From an uncultured Bacteroidales bacterium (GTDB taxonomy: Bacteria > Bacteroidota > Bacteroidia > Bacteroidales > Bacteroidaceae), in assembly GCA_937896105.1 (NCBI GenBank), contig CALBKR010000076.1, forward strand, positions 1 through 19,451: a stretch of DNA of 19,451 nucleotides, written 5' to 3'. The notes under the pieces were generated by a model that made no database searches, was not told the origin of the DNA, and saw only the letters and a list, made by a program, of their open reading frames with translations. Of the stretch, positions 13,674 through 19,451 are shown piece after piece (positions within the stretch are counted from its first letter, which is position 1; every line of letters starts with the position of its first letter). Made by a program: the position numbers and the translations under genes.

Positions 13674-14489
13674 TTATAGTGTGTAAACTATGTCTTGAAC
13701 GTGTTGCGCCCATTCTGTAGCGCTCTTTGTCTTGTCGAATGTCTGCCAAGGAATAGGCTTGCCTATTGTTACCTTGAACTTCTTGTTCTTGTTCTTGAAC
13801 ATCTCGTCGCTGAGGTACAGCATCGCGATGTTGAATTTTATACCCAGCATCTTGTTGATGTTGGCAAGGCGGTAGAAGAATTTCGAGTTCTCTCCTTCAA
13901 AATGTATTGGAATGATATCACGCTGCGACTGTACGCTCTTGGTGATAAAAGTCTTCTTCCAGGGAATATCTTTGATTACACCCTTCTTCTTGCGCGAACA
14001 CAATCCTGCCGGGAACATTACGATGTGGTTGTCGCTCTGGAATGCTGCATTTACCTGCTGCGGGAAATTACGTGCCTGTTTACCGGTCTTGTTGATGGGT
14101 ACCCAGAATGATGAAATGTGCGGGATATTCATCAACAGGTCGTTTACAAGGAACTTGATTTTGCCTTCGTATACCGGGCCAAGAATATATGCCAAGCCAA
14201 GACCGTCCTGTGCACCCAACGGGTGGTTGCTTACAAATGTGTATTTGCGGTCATCTTTTGGAAGGTTCTCCATTCCGTGTACCTCGAACGAGTTGTTGAA
14301 GTACTCCATAAATGCATTTATGAAATCGAGGTCTCTCTTGTCCTTGAACTCTCGCAGTATATGGTTCACCTCATCCTGGTGAATAATTTTTTTCAGATAA
14401 GAAACGACAAATCCGGGAACGAAACGTGCCTTTTTGCCGGCTTTCGCCTTCAGTATTGCCTTAACATCAATTTGTACTAAATTGCTCAT
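13674..14489 (-). CDS. glsA: GlsA-like O-acyltransferase (PlsC-like family)
   Basis: A 271-residue PlsC-like acyltransferase. Motif I reads SNHPLGAQDG (87-96): His89 and Asp95 are separated by five residues rather than the usual four, a spacing I recall as normal for the Bacteroidota branch. The later FPAGLCSRK (159-167) corresponds to the FPEGxRS motif that binds the acceptor phosphate, but with Ala for Glu, fitting an acceptor without phosphate. Paired with GlsB it would O-acylate the hydroxyl of N-acyl-3-hydroxy glycine to complete glycine lipids. It is transcribed ahead of glsB and has its own -7 box. A lyso-phosphatidate acyltransferase is the main alternative. Confidence 0.8.
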   Translation of the reverse strand: MSNLVQIDVKAILKAKAGKKARFVPGFVVSYLKKIIHQDEVNHILREFKDKRDLDFINAFMEYFNNSFEVHGMENLPKDDRKYTFVSNHPLGAQDGLGLAYILGPVYEGKIKFLVNDLLMNIPHISSFWVPINKTGKQARNFPQQVNAAFQSDNHIVMFPAGLCSRKKKGVIKDIPWKKTFITKSVQSQRDIIPIHFEGENSKFFYRLANINKMLGIKFNIAMLYLSDEMFKNKNKKFKVTIGKPIPWQTFDKTKSATEWAQHVQDIVYTL

Positions 14490-14516
14490 AATATTTCTAA
14501 TATAATAATATTATTG

Positions 14517-14524
14517 CAAAGATA
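14517..14524 (-). promoter_or_regulatory. -7 box of a promoter for glsA-glsB
   Basis: On the minus strand TATCTTTG matches TAnnTTTG exactly, 27 bases upstream of the glsA ATG. No good TTTG is seen at the -33 position (CCTG lies 17 bases upstream). The 122-base gap before glsA suggests that glsAB can be expressed apart from ruvB and the flippase. Confidence 0.5.
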
Positions 14525-14584
14525 TTAAATATTAATTAAAACAGGTCGTTTTGTACGTTAAAATGTGGCAGAAATGTACAATAA

Positions 14585-14613
14585 AAACAGCACGTGGGGT
14601 AGCAGAACTGTTT
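14585..14613 (-). terminator. Weak hairpin at the end of the flippase gene
   Basis: On the minus strand AAACAG (14613-14608) pairs with CTGTTT (14590-14585), a six-base stem with a 17-base loop, followed by further T. The left arm overlaps the stop codon of the flippase gene. It could partly end transcription before glsA; the stem is short, so the call is uncertain. Confidence 0.3.
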
Positions 14614-16099
14614 ACCTGTTTCCTGGTTCTGCAGTCTTGGCTCTTCTCTCCTTCTTTATCGTGTGCAGTATGAATGTGGCAAACACTCCAAGCAGCACGG
14701 TGTTGCACAGCATCTTTACTATGCTGTTGCCATCCGGAATAAGCATCGATGTGCCATAAACGGCAGCAAACAGGGCTGCATAGCGGAATATAGTCTTGAG
14801 GTCATAGTCTATGGCATTTCTCTTCTGCCCGACAATATACGATATGAGCATTGCGGTAAAGTAGCCGGCAAATGACGCCCAGGCACAGGCGATATATCCA
14901 TATTTTGGCACGAATATTATGTTTATAGCAAACAGCAGTGCGCAGCCGATGAACGAGAATATGGCACCCCAATATGTCTCATCGTTCAGTTTGTACCAGA
15001 ACGATAGGTTGAAATATATTCCCATAAATATTTCGGCTGCCATAACAATCGGCACCACCTTCAGTCCCTCCCAATAGTCGCGGTTGATGATATGTTTCAG
15101 TATGTCCATATAGAAAACCACTACAAGGAATGCCAGCATAGCCATTATTATGAAATATTTCATAGCCTTTGCATATAGCTCCTTGCTGTTTCTATCTTTG
15201 CTGTGGCTGAACACGAACGGTTCATAAGCATATCGGAAAGCCTGCATCAGCATAGCCATAATGGCGGCAACCTTTACTGCAGCGCCATACACGCTCAACT
15301 CCTGCATACCCTTTTCGCCTGGAACAAGGTAGGTGTATATTATCTTGTCGGCGTTGAGGTTGAGAATGCCTGCAATGCCAAGAATCAGGAGCGGCCAGGA
15401 GTATTTGAGCATACTTTTCAGCAGTTTCCCGTCGGATGTCGGGCGGAACATCCTCAACTCGGGGATGAGAAAGAATGTTACCGATGCCGTGCATACCAAG
15501 TTTATGAAGAAGACATAGAAAGCCTGGTTGTCGGGGAAGTATATGCTGTCGAAAACATCCGGGTTCTTCGAGTGCAGATAGGGGAGTGCAATGAAGACAA
15601 AAAGGTTCAGCGCAATATTGGTAAATATGTTGAACAGCTTCAGTGCAGCAAACTTTATCGGTCTGTTCTGGAACCTCAATAATCCGAATGGTATCGACTG
15701 CAGTGCGTCAAGCGCCACGACAACAGCCATCATACCTATGAATTCGGGATTTTCCTTGTATCCGAGCACATCGGATATCGAGGGCAGAAAGCAGAATACG
15801 GCAAGCAGGAATACAGCGCACAAAGTTCCTATAACCTGCATTGACATTGAAAAGACCTTCGATACGTTGGCCTTCTCCTTGCTCGCGAACCTGAAGAATG
15901 TGGTCTCGAATCCGAATGTCAGGAAAACAAGCAGTATCGCTGTCCAGGCATATACATTGGTCACGACACCATAGTTGCCGCTTTCCACACTCATCTTTGC
16001 CGTGTAGAGCGGCACAAGCAGATAGTTCAGGAAACGCCCTACAATGCTGCTCAAACCATAAATGGCAGTGTCCTTTACAAGGGATTTCAGTTTGCTCAT
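14612..16099 (-). CDS. Polysaccharide flippase-like membrane protein (MOP superfamily)
   Basis: A 495-residue integral membrane protein with about 12-14 hydrophobic helices. The N-terminus (AIYGLSSIVGRFLNYLLVPLY) and the stretch FLTFGFETTFFRFASKE are typical of Wzx/MurJ-like exporters of the MOP superfamily, usually labelled lipopolysaccharide or polysaccharide biosynthesis protein. Such proteins flip lipid-linked sugars across the inner membrane. No glycosyltransferase genes adjoin it, so it is probably a conserved housekeeping flippase and not part of a capsule locus; the substrate is unknown, and lipid II cannot be excluded. It starts 16 bases after ruvB and is likely cotranscribed with it. 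Confidence 0.82.
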   Translation of the reverse strand: MSKLKSLVKDTAIYGLSSIVGRFLNYLLVPLYTAKMSVESGNYGVVTNVYAWTAILLVFLTFGFETTFFRFASKEKANVSKVFSMSMQVIGTLCAVFLLAVFCFLPSISDVLGYKENPEFIGMMAVVVALDALQSIPFGLLRFQNRPIKFAALKLFNIFTNIALNLFVFIALPYLHSKNPDVFDSIYFPDNQAFYVFFINLVCTASVTFFLIPELRMFRPTSDGKLLKSMLKYSWPLLILGIAGILNLNADKIIYTYLVPGEKGMQELSVYGAAVKVAAIMAMLMQAFRYAYEPFVFSHSKDRNSKELYAKAMKYFIIMAMLAFLVVVFYMDILKHIINRDYWEGLKVVPIVMAAEIFMGIYFNLSFWYKLNDETYWGAIFSFIGCALLFAINIIFVPKYGYIACAWASFAGYFTAMLISYIVGQKRNAIDYDLKTIFRYAALFAAVYGTSMLIPDGNSIVKMLCNTVLLGVFATFILHTIKKERRAKTAEPGNR

Positions 16100-16115
16100 A
16101 AATTATTGTCGTCTC

Positions 16116-17135
16116 CTAAAAAAGTGTGCCCTGCTCGTTGCTGTTGAAGCGGCTGCGTCCAAGATGCCGGTAGGCAAGGTCGGTGACCTCGCGTCCGCGT
16201 GGAGTGCGCTTTATGAAGCCCTCCTTTATCAGGTATGGTTCGTAGACCTCCTCAATGGTACCGGTGTCCTCGCTGAGCGCCGTCGCAATTGTGCCTATTC
16301 CCACCGGGCCGCCCTTGAATTTGTCGATAATGGTACAGAGAATCTTGTTGTCAATCTCGTCGAGGCCATATTTGTCAATATTCAGCGCCTCGAGAGCCAT
16401 CTTTGCAATGCCGTTGGTAATGTGCCCGTCGCCCATCACCTGTGCAAAGTCCCTCACGCGGCGTAGCAGCGCGTTGGCAATACGTGGCGTGCCACGGCTG
16501 CGTCGCGCAATCTCAAATGTCGCGTCCTCATCGAACGACACACCAAGTATTTGCGCCGAGCGGCTTATGATACCGGCAAGTGTCTTGCTGTCGTAGTATT
16601 CAAGGTGCATATTTATTCCGAAACGTGCGCGTAGCGGCGCCGTGAGCAACCCGCTGCGTGTAGTGGCGCCTATCAGCGTGAATGGGTTCAGGTCTATCTG
16701 TATCGAACGTGCCGATGGCCCCTTGTCAATGAGAATGTCTATGCGGTAATCCTCCATTGCCGAGTAGAGGTACTCCTCTACGATGGGCGACAGGCGATGT
16801 ATCTCGTCAATGAAAAGCACATCGTTCGGTTCCAGGGATGTCAAGATTCCGGCAAGGTCGCCCGGCTTGTCGAGGACAGGCCCTGATGTCACTTTGAAGC
16901 CGACTCCGAGCTCATTGGCTATGATATTGCTCAATGTGGTCTTTCCGAGTCCCGGAGGGCCGTGCAACAGCACGTGGTCGAGCGACTCGCCACGCATCTT
17001 TGCAGCCTGTACAAAAATTTTCAGGTTGCTCACAATCTTTTCCTGTCCGTTAAAATCGGGGAACGATAGCGGTCTCAAGGCATTTTCAAACTCCTTATCG
17101 CTGTTCTTCCCTCGTATATTGAAATCTCCGCTCAT
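16116..17135 (-). CDS. ruvB: Holliday junction branch migration helicase RuvB
   Basis: The AAA+ motor that drives branch migration of Holliday junctions with RuvA, ahead of RuvC cutting. It has 339 residues, full length. Walker A GPPGLGKT is at 59-66, Walker B with DEIH at 110-113, sensor 1 GATTR at 156-160, the arginine-finger region APLRARFG near 166-173, and sensor 2 GTPRIAN about 215-221. The C-terminal winged helix ends with [16 protein letters not shown]. It heads the minus-strand run that continues into the flippase gene. A -7-like box lies upstream. ruvA and ruvC are not in the window. Confidence 0.97.
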   Translation of the reverse strand: MSGDFNIRGKNSDKEFENALRPLSFPDFNGQEKIVSNLKIFVQAAKMRGESLDHVLLHGPPGLGKTTLSNIIANELGVGFKVTSGPVLDKPGDLAGILTSLEPNDVLFIDEIHRLSPIVEEYLYSAMEDYRIDILIDKGPSARSIQIDLNPFTLIGATTRSGLLTAPLRARFGINMHLEYYDSKTLAGIISRSAQILGVSFDEDATFEIARRSRGTPRIANALLRRVRDFAQVMGDGHITNGIAKMALEALNIDKYGLDEIDNKILCTIIDKFKGGPVGIGTIATALSEDTGTIEEVYEPYLIKEGFIKRTPRGREVTDLAYRHLGRSRFNSNEQGTLF

Positions 17136-17161
17136 ATATTGCGTTGTGTGGGTTTCTTATG

Positions 17162-17169
17162 CAAAAATA
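17162..17169 (-). promoter_or_regulatory. Candidate -7 box for ruvB
   Basis: On the minus strand TATTTTTG matches TAnnTTTG and ends 27 bases from the ruvB ATG, the same spacing as the glsA -7 box. A TTTG lies only seven bases upstream and is too near to be its -33 box, so the support is the -7 box and its position only. Confidence 0.4.
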
Positions 17170-17208
17170 ATGTATACAAAGGTGATATGGAAATTAAATC
17201 AGGCTTTT

Positions 17209-17307
17209 TTAAATGCACCACCTGATTAAAATGATAATCAGCACTGTAAAGAGAAACAACAGGATGCCTCTTTTTTGCCCTTTTGTAAAGTAAAAATAAT
17301 TTTTCAT
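17209..17307 (-). CDS. 32-residue membrane peptide, possible ComEA-like remnant
   Basis: A short frame from ATG (17307-17305) to TAA (17211-17209). The peptide has a charged, aromatic N-terminus and then one membrane helix: FYFTKGQKRGILLFLF followed by TVLIIILIRW. From memory this closely resembles the first 30 or so residues of Bacteroidota ComEA-like helix-hairpin-helix proteins, which start with an FxFTKxERRGI segment and a membrane anchor; those proteins then continue for 100-300 residues of DNA-binding repeats, which are absent here. It may be a truncated pseudogene or a real small membrane protein. A hairpin, AATCAGG/CCTGATT (17197-17203, 17221-17227), spans its end. Its length is short enough for chance, but the composition argues against that. 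Confidence 0.45.
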   Translation of the reverse strand: MKNYFYFTKGQKRGILLFLFTVLIIILIRWCI

Positions 17308-17413
17308 AGAAATTAAGATAATTTCTGGAATGGTTATACTATTTTTGCCGATTATAATGTAGAAAATTCAGAAGTTAAGTCATTGATTTCCTGCATTTGC
17401 TTGTAAATAGTGT

Positions 17414-17830
17414 ATGAAGTTTGTAATAACCCTTATAAAACGGTATAAGTTGACACTGATGACCTTGTTGCTCATTCTGTGTCTGACATTCTGCAAACCT
17501 GCCAATCTTGGTCGCACAAGCACCATTATTGGGATAGACAAGGCTGTGCATTTTATTATGTACTCAACCTTGTGTGCAGTGTTCTGGTTCGAGAATTTCA
17601 GGTTGCCCAATGTCCCAAAGTTGCGTTGTCTGCTGTTCTATGCAGTTTTGCTCCCGATTGTTCTTGGTGGCTTGCTCGAGTATCTGCAGAGTATCCTTAC
17701 ATCCTATCGCGACAGTGAATTCGACGATTTCCTTTTCAATACTGCTGGTGTTTTGTTTGCGGCTCTGTTCAGTCTTCTCTTTACGCGGCCATTGATGCGT
17801 AGAAGGAGAAAAAGGCTTGCCAAAGGCTGA
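17414..17830 (+). CDS. VanZ-like family membrane protein
   Basis: A 138-residue inner-membrane protein with about four helices. The family's conserved polar residues are present: DKAVHFIMYSTLCAVFW (about 43-59), GGLLEYLQ (about 85-92), and the RDSEFDDFLFNTAGVL segment (about 98-113), where Arg, Asp and Asn are the hallmark of VanZ-like proteins. The C-terminus is very basic (RRRRKR). Named after VanZ of teicoplanin resistance, most members are chromosomal and of unknown function; no resistance role is implied. It is monocistronic, converges on the lipoprotein gene with only 7 bases between stops, and lacks a clear terminator. Its promoter is not obvious. Confidence 0.8.
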   Translation: MKFVITLIKRYKLTLMTLLLILCLTFCKPANLGRTSTIIGIDKAVHFIMYSTLCAVFWFENFRLPNVPKLRCLLFYAVLLPIVLGGLLEYLQSILTSYRDSEFDDFLFNTAGVLFAALFSLLFTRPLMRRRRKRLAKG

Positions 17831-17837
17831 TGGCTGC

Positions 17838-18470
17838 TTACTGGTAGTATTCTATTTGCCTCTTCTCAATAACTATATTCTCTCTGCCATTTCCGTAGAC
17901 CTCGTGACCTGTCCTTTCGGTCCAGTTGCCGGCTTTGTCAATGCTGCGATAATTGTAGGTGGTCTTTATCAGGTTGTTGCCGTTTGTCTCCTCAAGAACC
18001 AATGTTGTCATATATCCACTCTTGTTGTATGTGAATTTCTCAAAAATGAAATATTCTTCGTTGTTCCACATAGAGTTTCTTGATGCCATTTTCCCCTCTT
18101 CGTCATAGCTGTAGTGTATCTCTACTCTTTTCTTCTTGCTCTCCTTGCCGGTCACGGTATACGATACGACTTGTTCTTTGTCGTTGCGCTCTGTGCTGTA
18201 CAGATGTTCTTCCTCTTCATCCCATATGCCATCAAGCATATGCTTTGTGCACTTGCCGTTCTTGTCAAAAGCAAGTTCGTAGCTGGGTTCGTCGACACCC
18301 GAGTTGTTTACTATGGTCTTGACGCTTTTTACATTGCCTTTGAGTTCATACATAGCACGGTCGGGGTACTCTTTCCCCTTTTCTTCCTCTTTCTTGTTGT
18401 CGGGCATCCCGCACCCGGCAAGCAGCAGACAGAGTGTCAGTACCAGTGAGGTGAATTTTCTGTTGTTCAT
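17838..18470 (-). CDS. Hypothetical lipoprotein (RHS/YD-like sequence)
   Basis: A 210-residue predicted lipoprotein when started at ATG 18470, one base after the CYTH gene stop; a frame extension to 18503 would place 11 odd residues before the signal. The signal ends in the lipobox LLAGC, with the lipidated Cys near residue 20, followed by a charged linker (NKKEEEKGKEY). The mature part has short beta-strand units such as YELAFDKNGKCTKH, HYSYDEEGKMASR and FTYNKSGYMTT, which look like degenerate YD/RHS-type repeats found in many Bacteroidota lipoproteins of unknown function. It closes the prfB-CYTH run; its tie to those genes is probably only cotranscription. Confidence 0.7.
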   Translation of the reverse strand: MNNRKFTSLVLTLCLLLAGCGMPDNKKEEEKGKEYPDRAMYELKGNVKSVKTIVNNSGVDEPSYELAFDKNGKCTKHMLDGIWDEEEEHLYSTERNDKEQVVSYTVTGKESKKKRVEIHYSYDEEGKMASRNSMWNNEEYFIFEKFTYNKSGYMTTLVLEETNGNNLIKTTYNYRSIDKAGNWTERTGHEVYGNGRENIVIEKRQIEYYQ

Positions 18471-18471
18471 A

Positions 18472-18951
18472 TCAGTCGTTTTGCCAGCATTTGTATGGTA
18501 CACGTGTCAGGCTTGAGTTGTAGTAACGCTTGTCACCGGTAACCTCCTTGCCTATGAAACCGGGCTTCTCGAACAGCTCGTCGGCATTGGAAAGTTCCAC
18601 TTCGGCAACCACGAGCCCTTCGTTGTCTCCGTGGAACTCATCTATCTCAAAGGTGTGCGCGCCACATCTCACAAGATATCGTGTCTTGTCGATTGTCGCT
18701 CCGTTGCACAATCTCATCAGTTCCCAAGCCTCCTGTACGGGAATCTCCTTTTCCCATTCGTAACGGCTCAGGCCGCCGTCTCTCGAAGGCCCTTTGATGG
18801 TTATATAGCCCTTGTCGCCGCGCACCCTGACCCTTGCCGAGTTGCCGCCTTCGCGGCAGATATACCCCTGCGCAATGCGGTCGCTGTGGTAGGCAAGCGC
18901 CTTGTAGCTGTCGTCGGTGACCAGGAACTTCCTCTCTATTTCAATAGCCAT
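18472..18951 (-). CDS. CYTH domain protein (probable inorganic triphosphatase)
   Basis: A 159-residue CYTH (triphosphate tunnel metalloenzyme) protein. The diagnostic ExExK motif is Glu4, Glu6 and Lys8 in MAIEIERK. Basic tunnel residues follow in ARVRVRG (39-45) and ITIKG (50-54), with KTRYLV (89-94), acidic EIDEF (102-106) and EVEL (117-120) for metal binding. The C-terminal FIGKEVTGDKRYYNSSL is typical of the short NeuTTM-like class. Such enzymes mostly split inorganic triphosphate; an adenylate or thiamine-triphosphate substrate is possible but not shown. It starts two bases after prfB, so the two are translated from one message. Confidence 0.88.
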   Translation of the reverse strand: MAIEIERKFLVTDDSYKALAYHSDRIAQGYICREGGNSARVRVRGDKGYITIKGPSRDGGLSRYEWEKEIPVQEAWELMRLCNGATIDKTRYLVRCGAHTFEIDEFHGDNEGLVVAEVELSNADELFEKPGFIGKEVTGDKRYYNSSLTRVPYKCWQND

Positions 18952-18953
18952 TG

Positions 18954-19451
18954 TTACTCTCCTTTGTCGGCGAATTCCATCAGGAATGCCTTGATGAAGC
19001 CGTCAATCTTTCCGTCCATCACCCCGTTTACATCCGATGTCTGGTAGTTCGTGCGGTGGTCTTTCACGCGGCGGTCATCGAATACATAGCTTCGTATCTG
19101 CGAGCCCCATTCGATTTTTTTCTTTCCGGCCTCGACCTTTGCCTGCTCCTCCATCCTGTGCTGCATCTCCTTGTTGTAGAGTATCGAGCGCAGCTGGCGC
19201 ATTGCATTCTCCTTGTTCTTGGGCTGGTCGCGTGTCTCGGTGTTCTCGATGAGAATCTCCTCCTCGGCTCCTGTGTAGGGGTCCTTGTACTGGTAGCGGA
19301 GGCGCACACCCGATTCCACTTTATTTACATTCTGTCCGCCGGCACCTCCGCTTCGGAATGTGTCCCACGATATCCTTGCCGGCTCAATAACAACCTCAAT
19401 GCTGTCGTCGACAAGAGGTGTCACGAATACCGAACTGAACGATGTCATTCG
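18954..19451 (-). CDS. prfB: Peptide chain release factor 2, C-terminal part
   Basis: The last 165 codons of prfB; the frame is open to the window edge (19451), so the ATG at 19448 is internal. The product releases nascent chains at UGA and UAA. The peptidyl-hydrolysis loop SGGAGGQNVNKVESGVRL is intact, with the GGQ glutamine that is methylated in bacteria. The rest of domain 3 and the C-terminal helix (RVKDHRTNYQTSDVNGVMDG) are those of RF2. The SPF stop-recognition motif and any programmed frameshift site lie outside the window. Confidence 0.94.
   Translation of the reverse strand, partial: RMTSFSSVFVTPLVDDSIEVVIEPARISWDTFRSGGAGGQNVNKVESGVRLRYQYKDPYTGAEEEILIENTETRDQPKNKENAMRQLRSILYNKEMQHRMEEQAKVEAGKKKIEWGSQIRSYVFDDRRVKDHRTNYQTSDVNGVMDGKIDGFIKAFLMEFADKGE

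Noticed and set aside
14612..16099. Start of a capsule or O-antigen locus at the flippase gene
   Set aside because: No glycosyltransferase, sugar-nucleotide or regulator genes are near; the neighbours are housekeeping genes.
17414..17830. Antibiotic resistance by the VanZ-like gene
   Set aside because: No vanA-type genes adjoin it, and chromosomal VanZ-like proteins are common and mostly without a resistance role.
17818..18083. Plus-strand frames after VanZ (opposite to the lipoprotein and CYTH genes)
   Set aside because: They are antisense to genes with a lipobox or full CYTH motifs and have no family likeness of their own.

Overview
The window looks like an ordinary chromosomal segment of a member of the Bacteroidales (phylum Bacteroidota). 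Evidence: several promoters match the Bacteroides -7 box TAnnTTTG; the arginine cluster has the Bacteroidales order (argR, a GNAT acyltransferase, argG, argC, argD); a glycine-lipid gene pair (glsA/glsB type) is present; and DUF4292, TPR and EnvC-like genes sit next to dut. I cannot fix the genus. I see no phage, insertion sequence, CRISPR array, toxin-antitoxin pair or defence island.

Layout, left to right. Plus strand: the 3' end of rpoC (1-603), a perfect 30-bp palindrome, tRNA-Ala(GGC) with its terminator, lpd (dihydrolipoyl dehydrogenase), a stand-alone myo-inositol-1-phosphate synthase gene with a strong terminator, then argR, GNAT, argG, argC and argD (3769-8267). ArgR probably controls this set. 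The GNAT gene occupies the place expected for the first, N-acylglutamate-forming step. The arginine block ends in a 47-bp near-perfect inverted repeat that also holds the stop codon of the convergent minus-strand block.

Minus strand (read from 17135 down to 8309): ruvB, a flippase-like membrane protein, glsA-like and glsB-like acyltransferases, dut, a TPR-protein gene broken by a frameshift, a DUF4292 lipoprotein gene, and an EnvC-like coiled-coil/LytM protein. Most junctions are short or overlapping, with an internal promoter before glsA. The theme is cell envelope plus nucleotide and DNA housekeeping. Upstream of ruvB a 32-residue minus-strand ORF resembles only the N-terminal membrane anchor of Bacteroidota ComEA-like helix-hairpin-helix proteins.

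Right end: a plus-strand VanZ-like gene converges on a tight minus-strand run of prfB (partial), a CYTH-domain phosphatase and a small lipoprotein.

No clearly new biological system is visible. The points most worth a second look are the broken TPR gene, the truncated ComEA-like micro-ORF, the palindrome behind rpoC, the repeats in the argC and argR leaders, the four-cysteine tail of the GNAT enzyme, and the inositol-phosphate synthase without a visible lipid partner. No gene-free stretch exceeds 300 bp.
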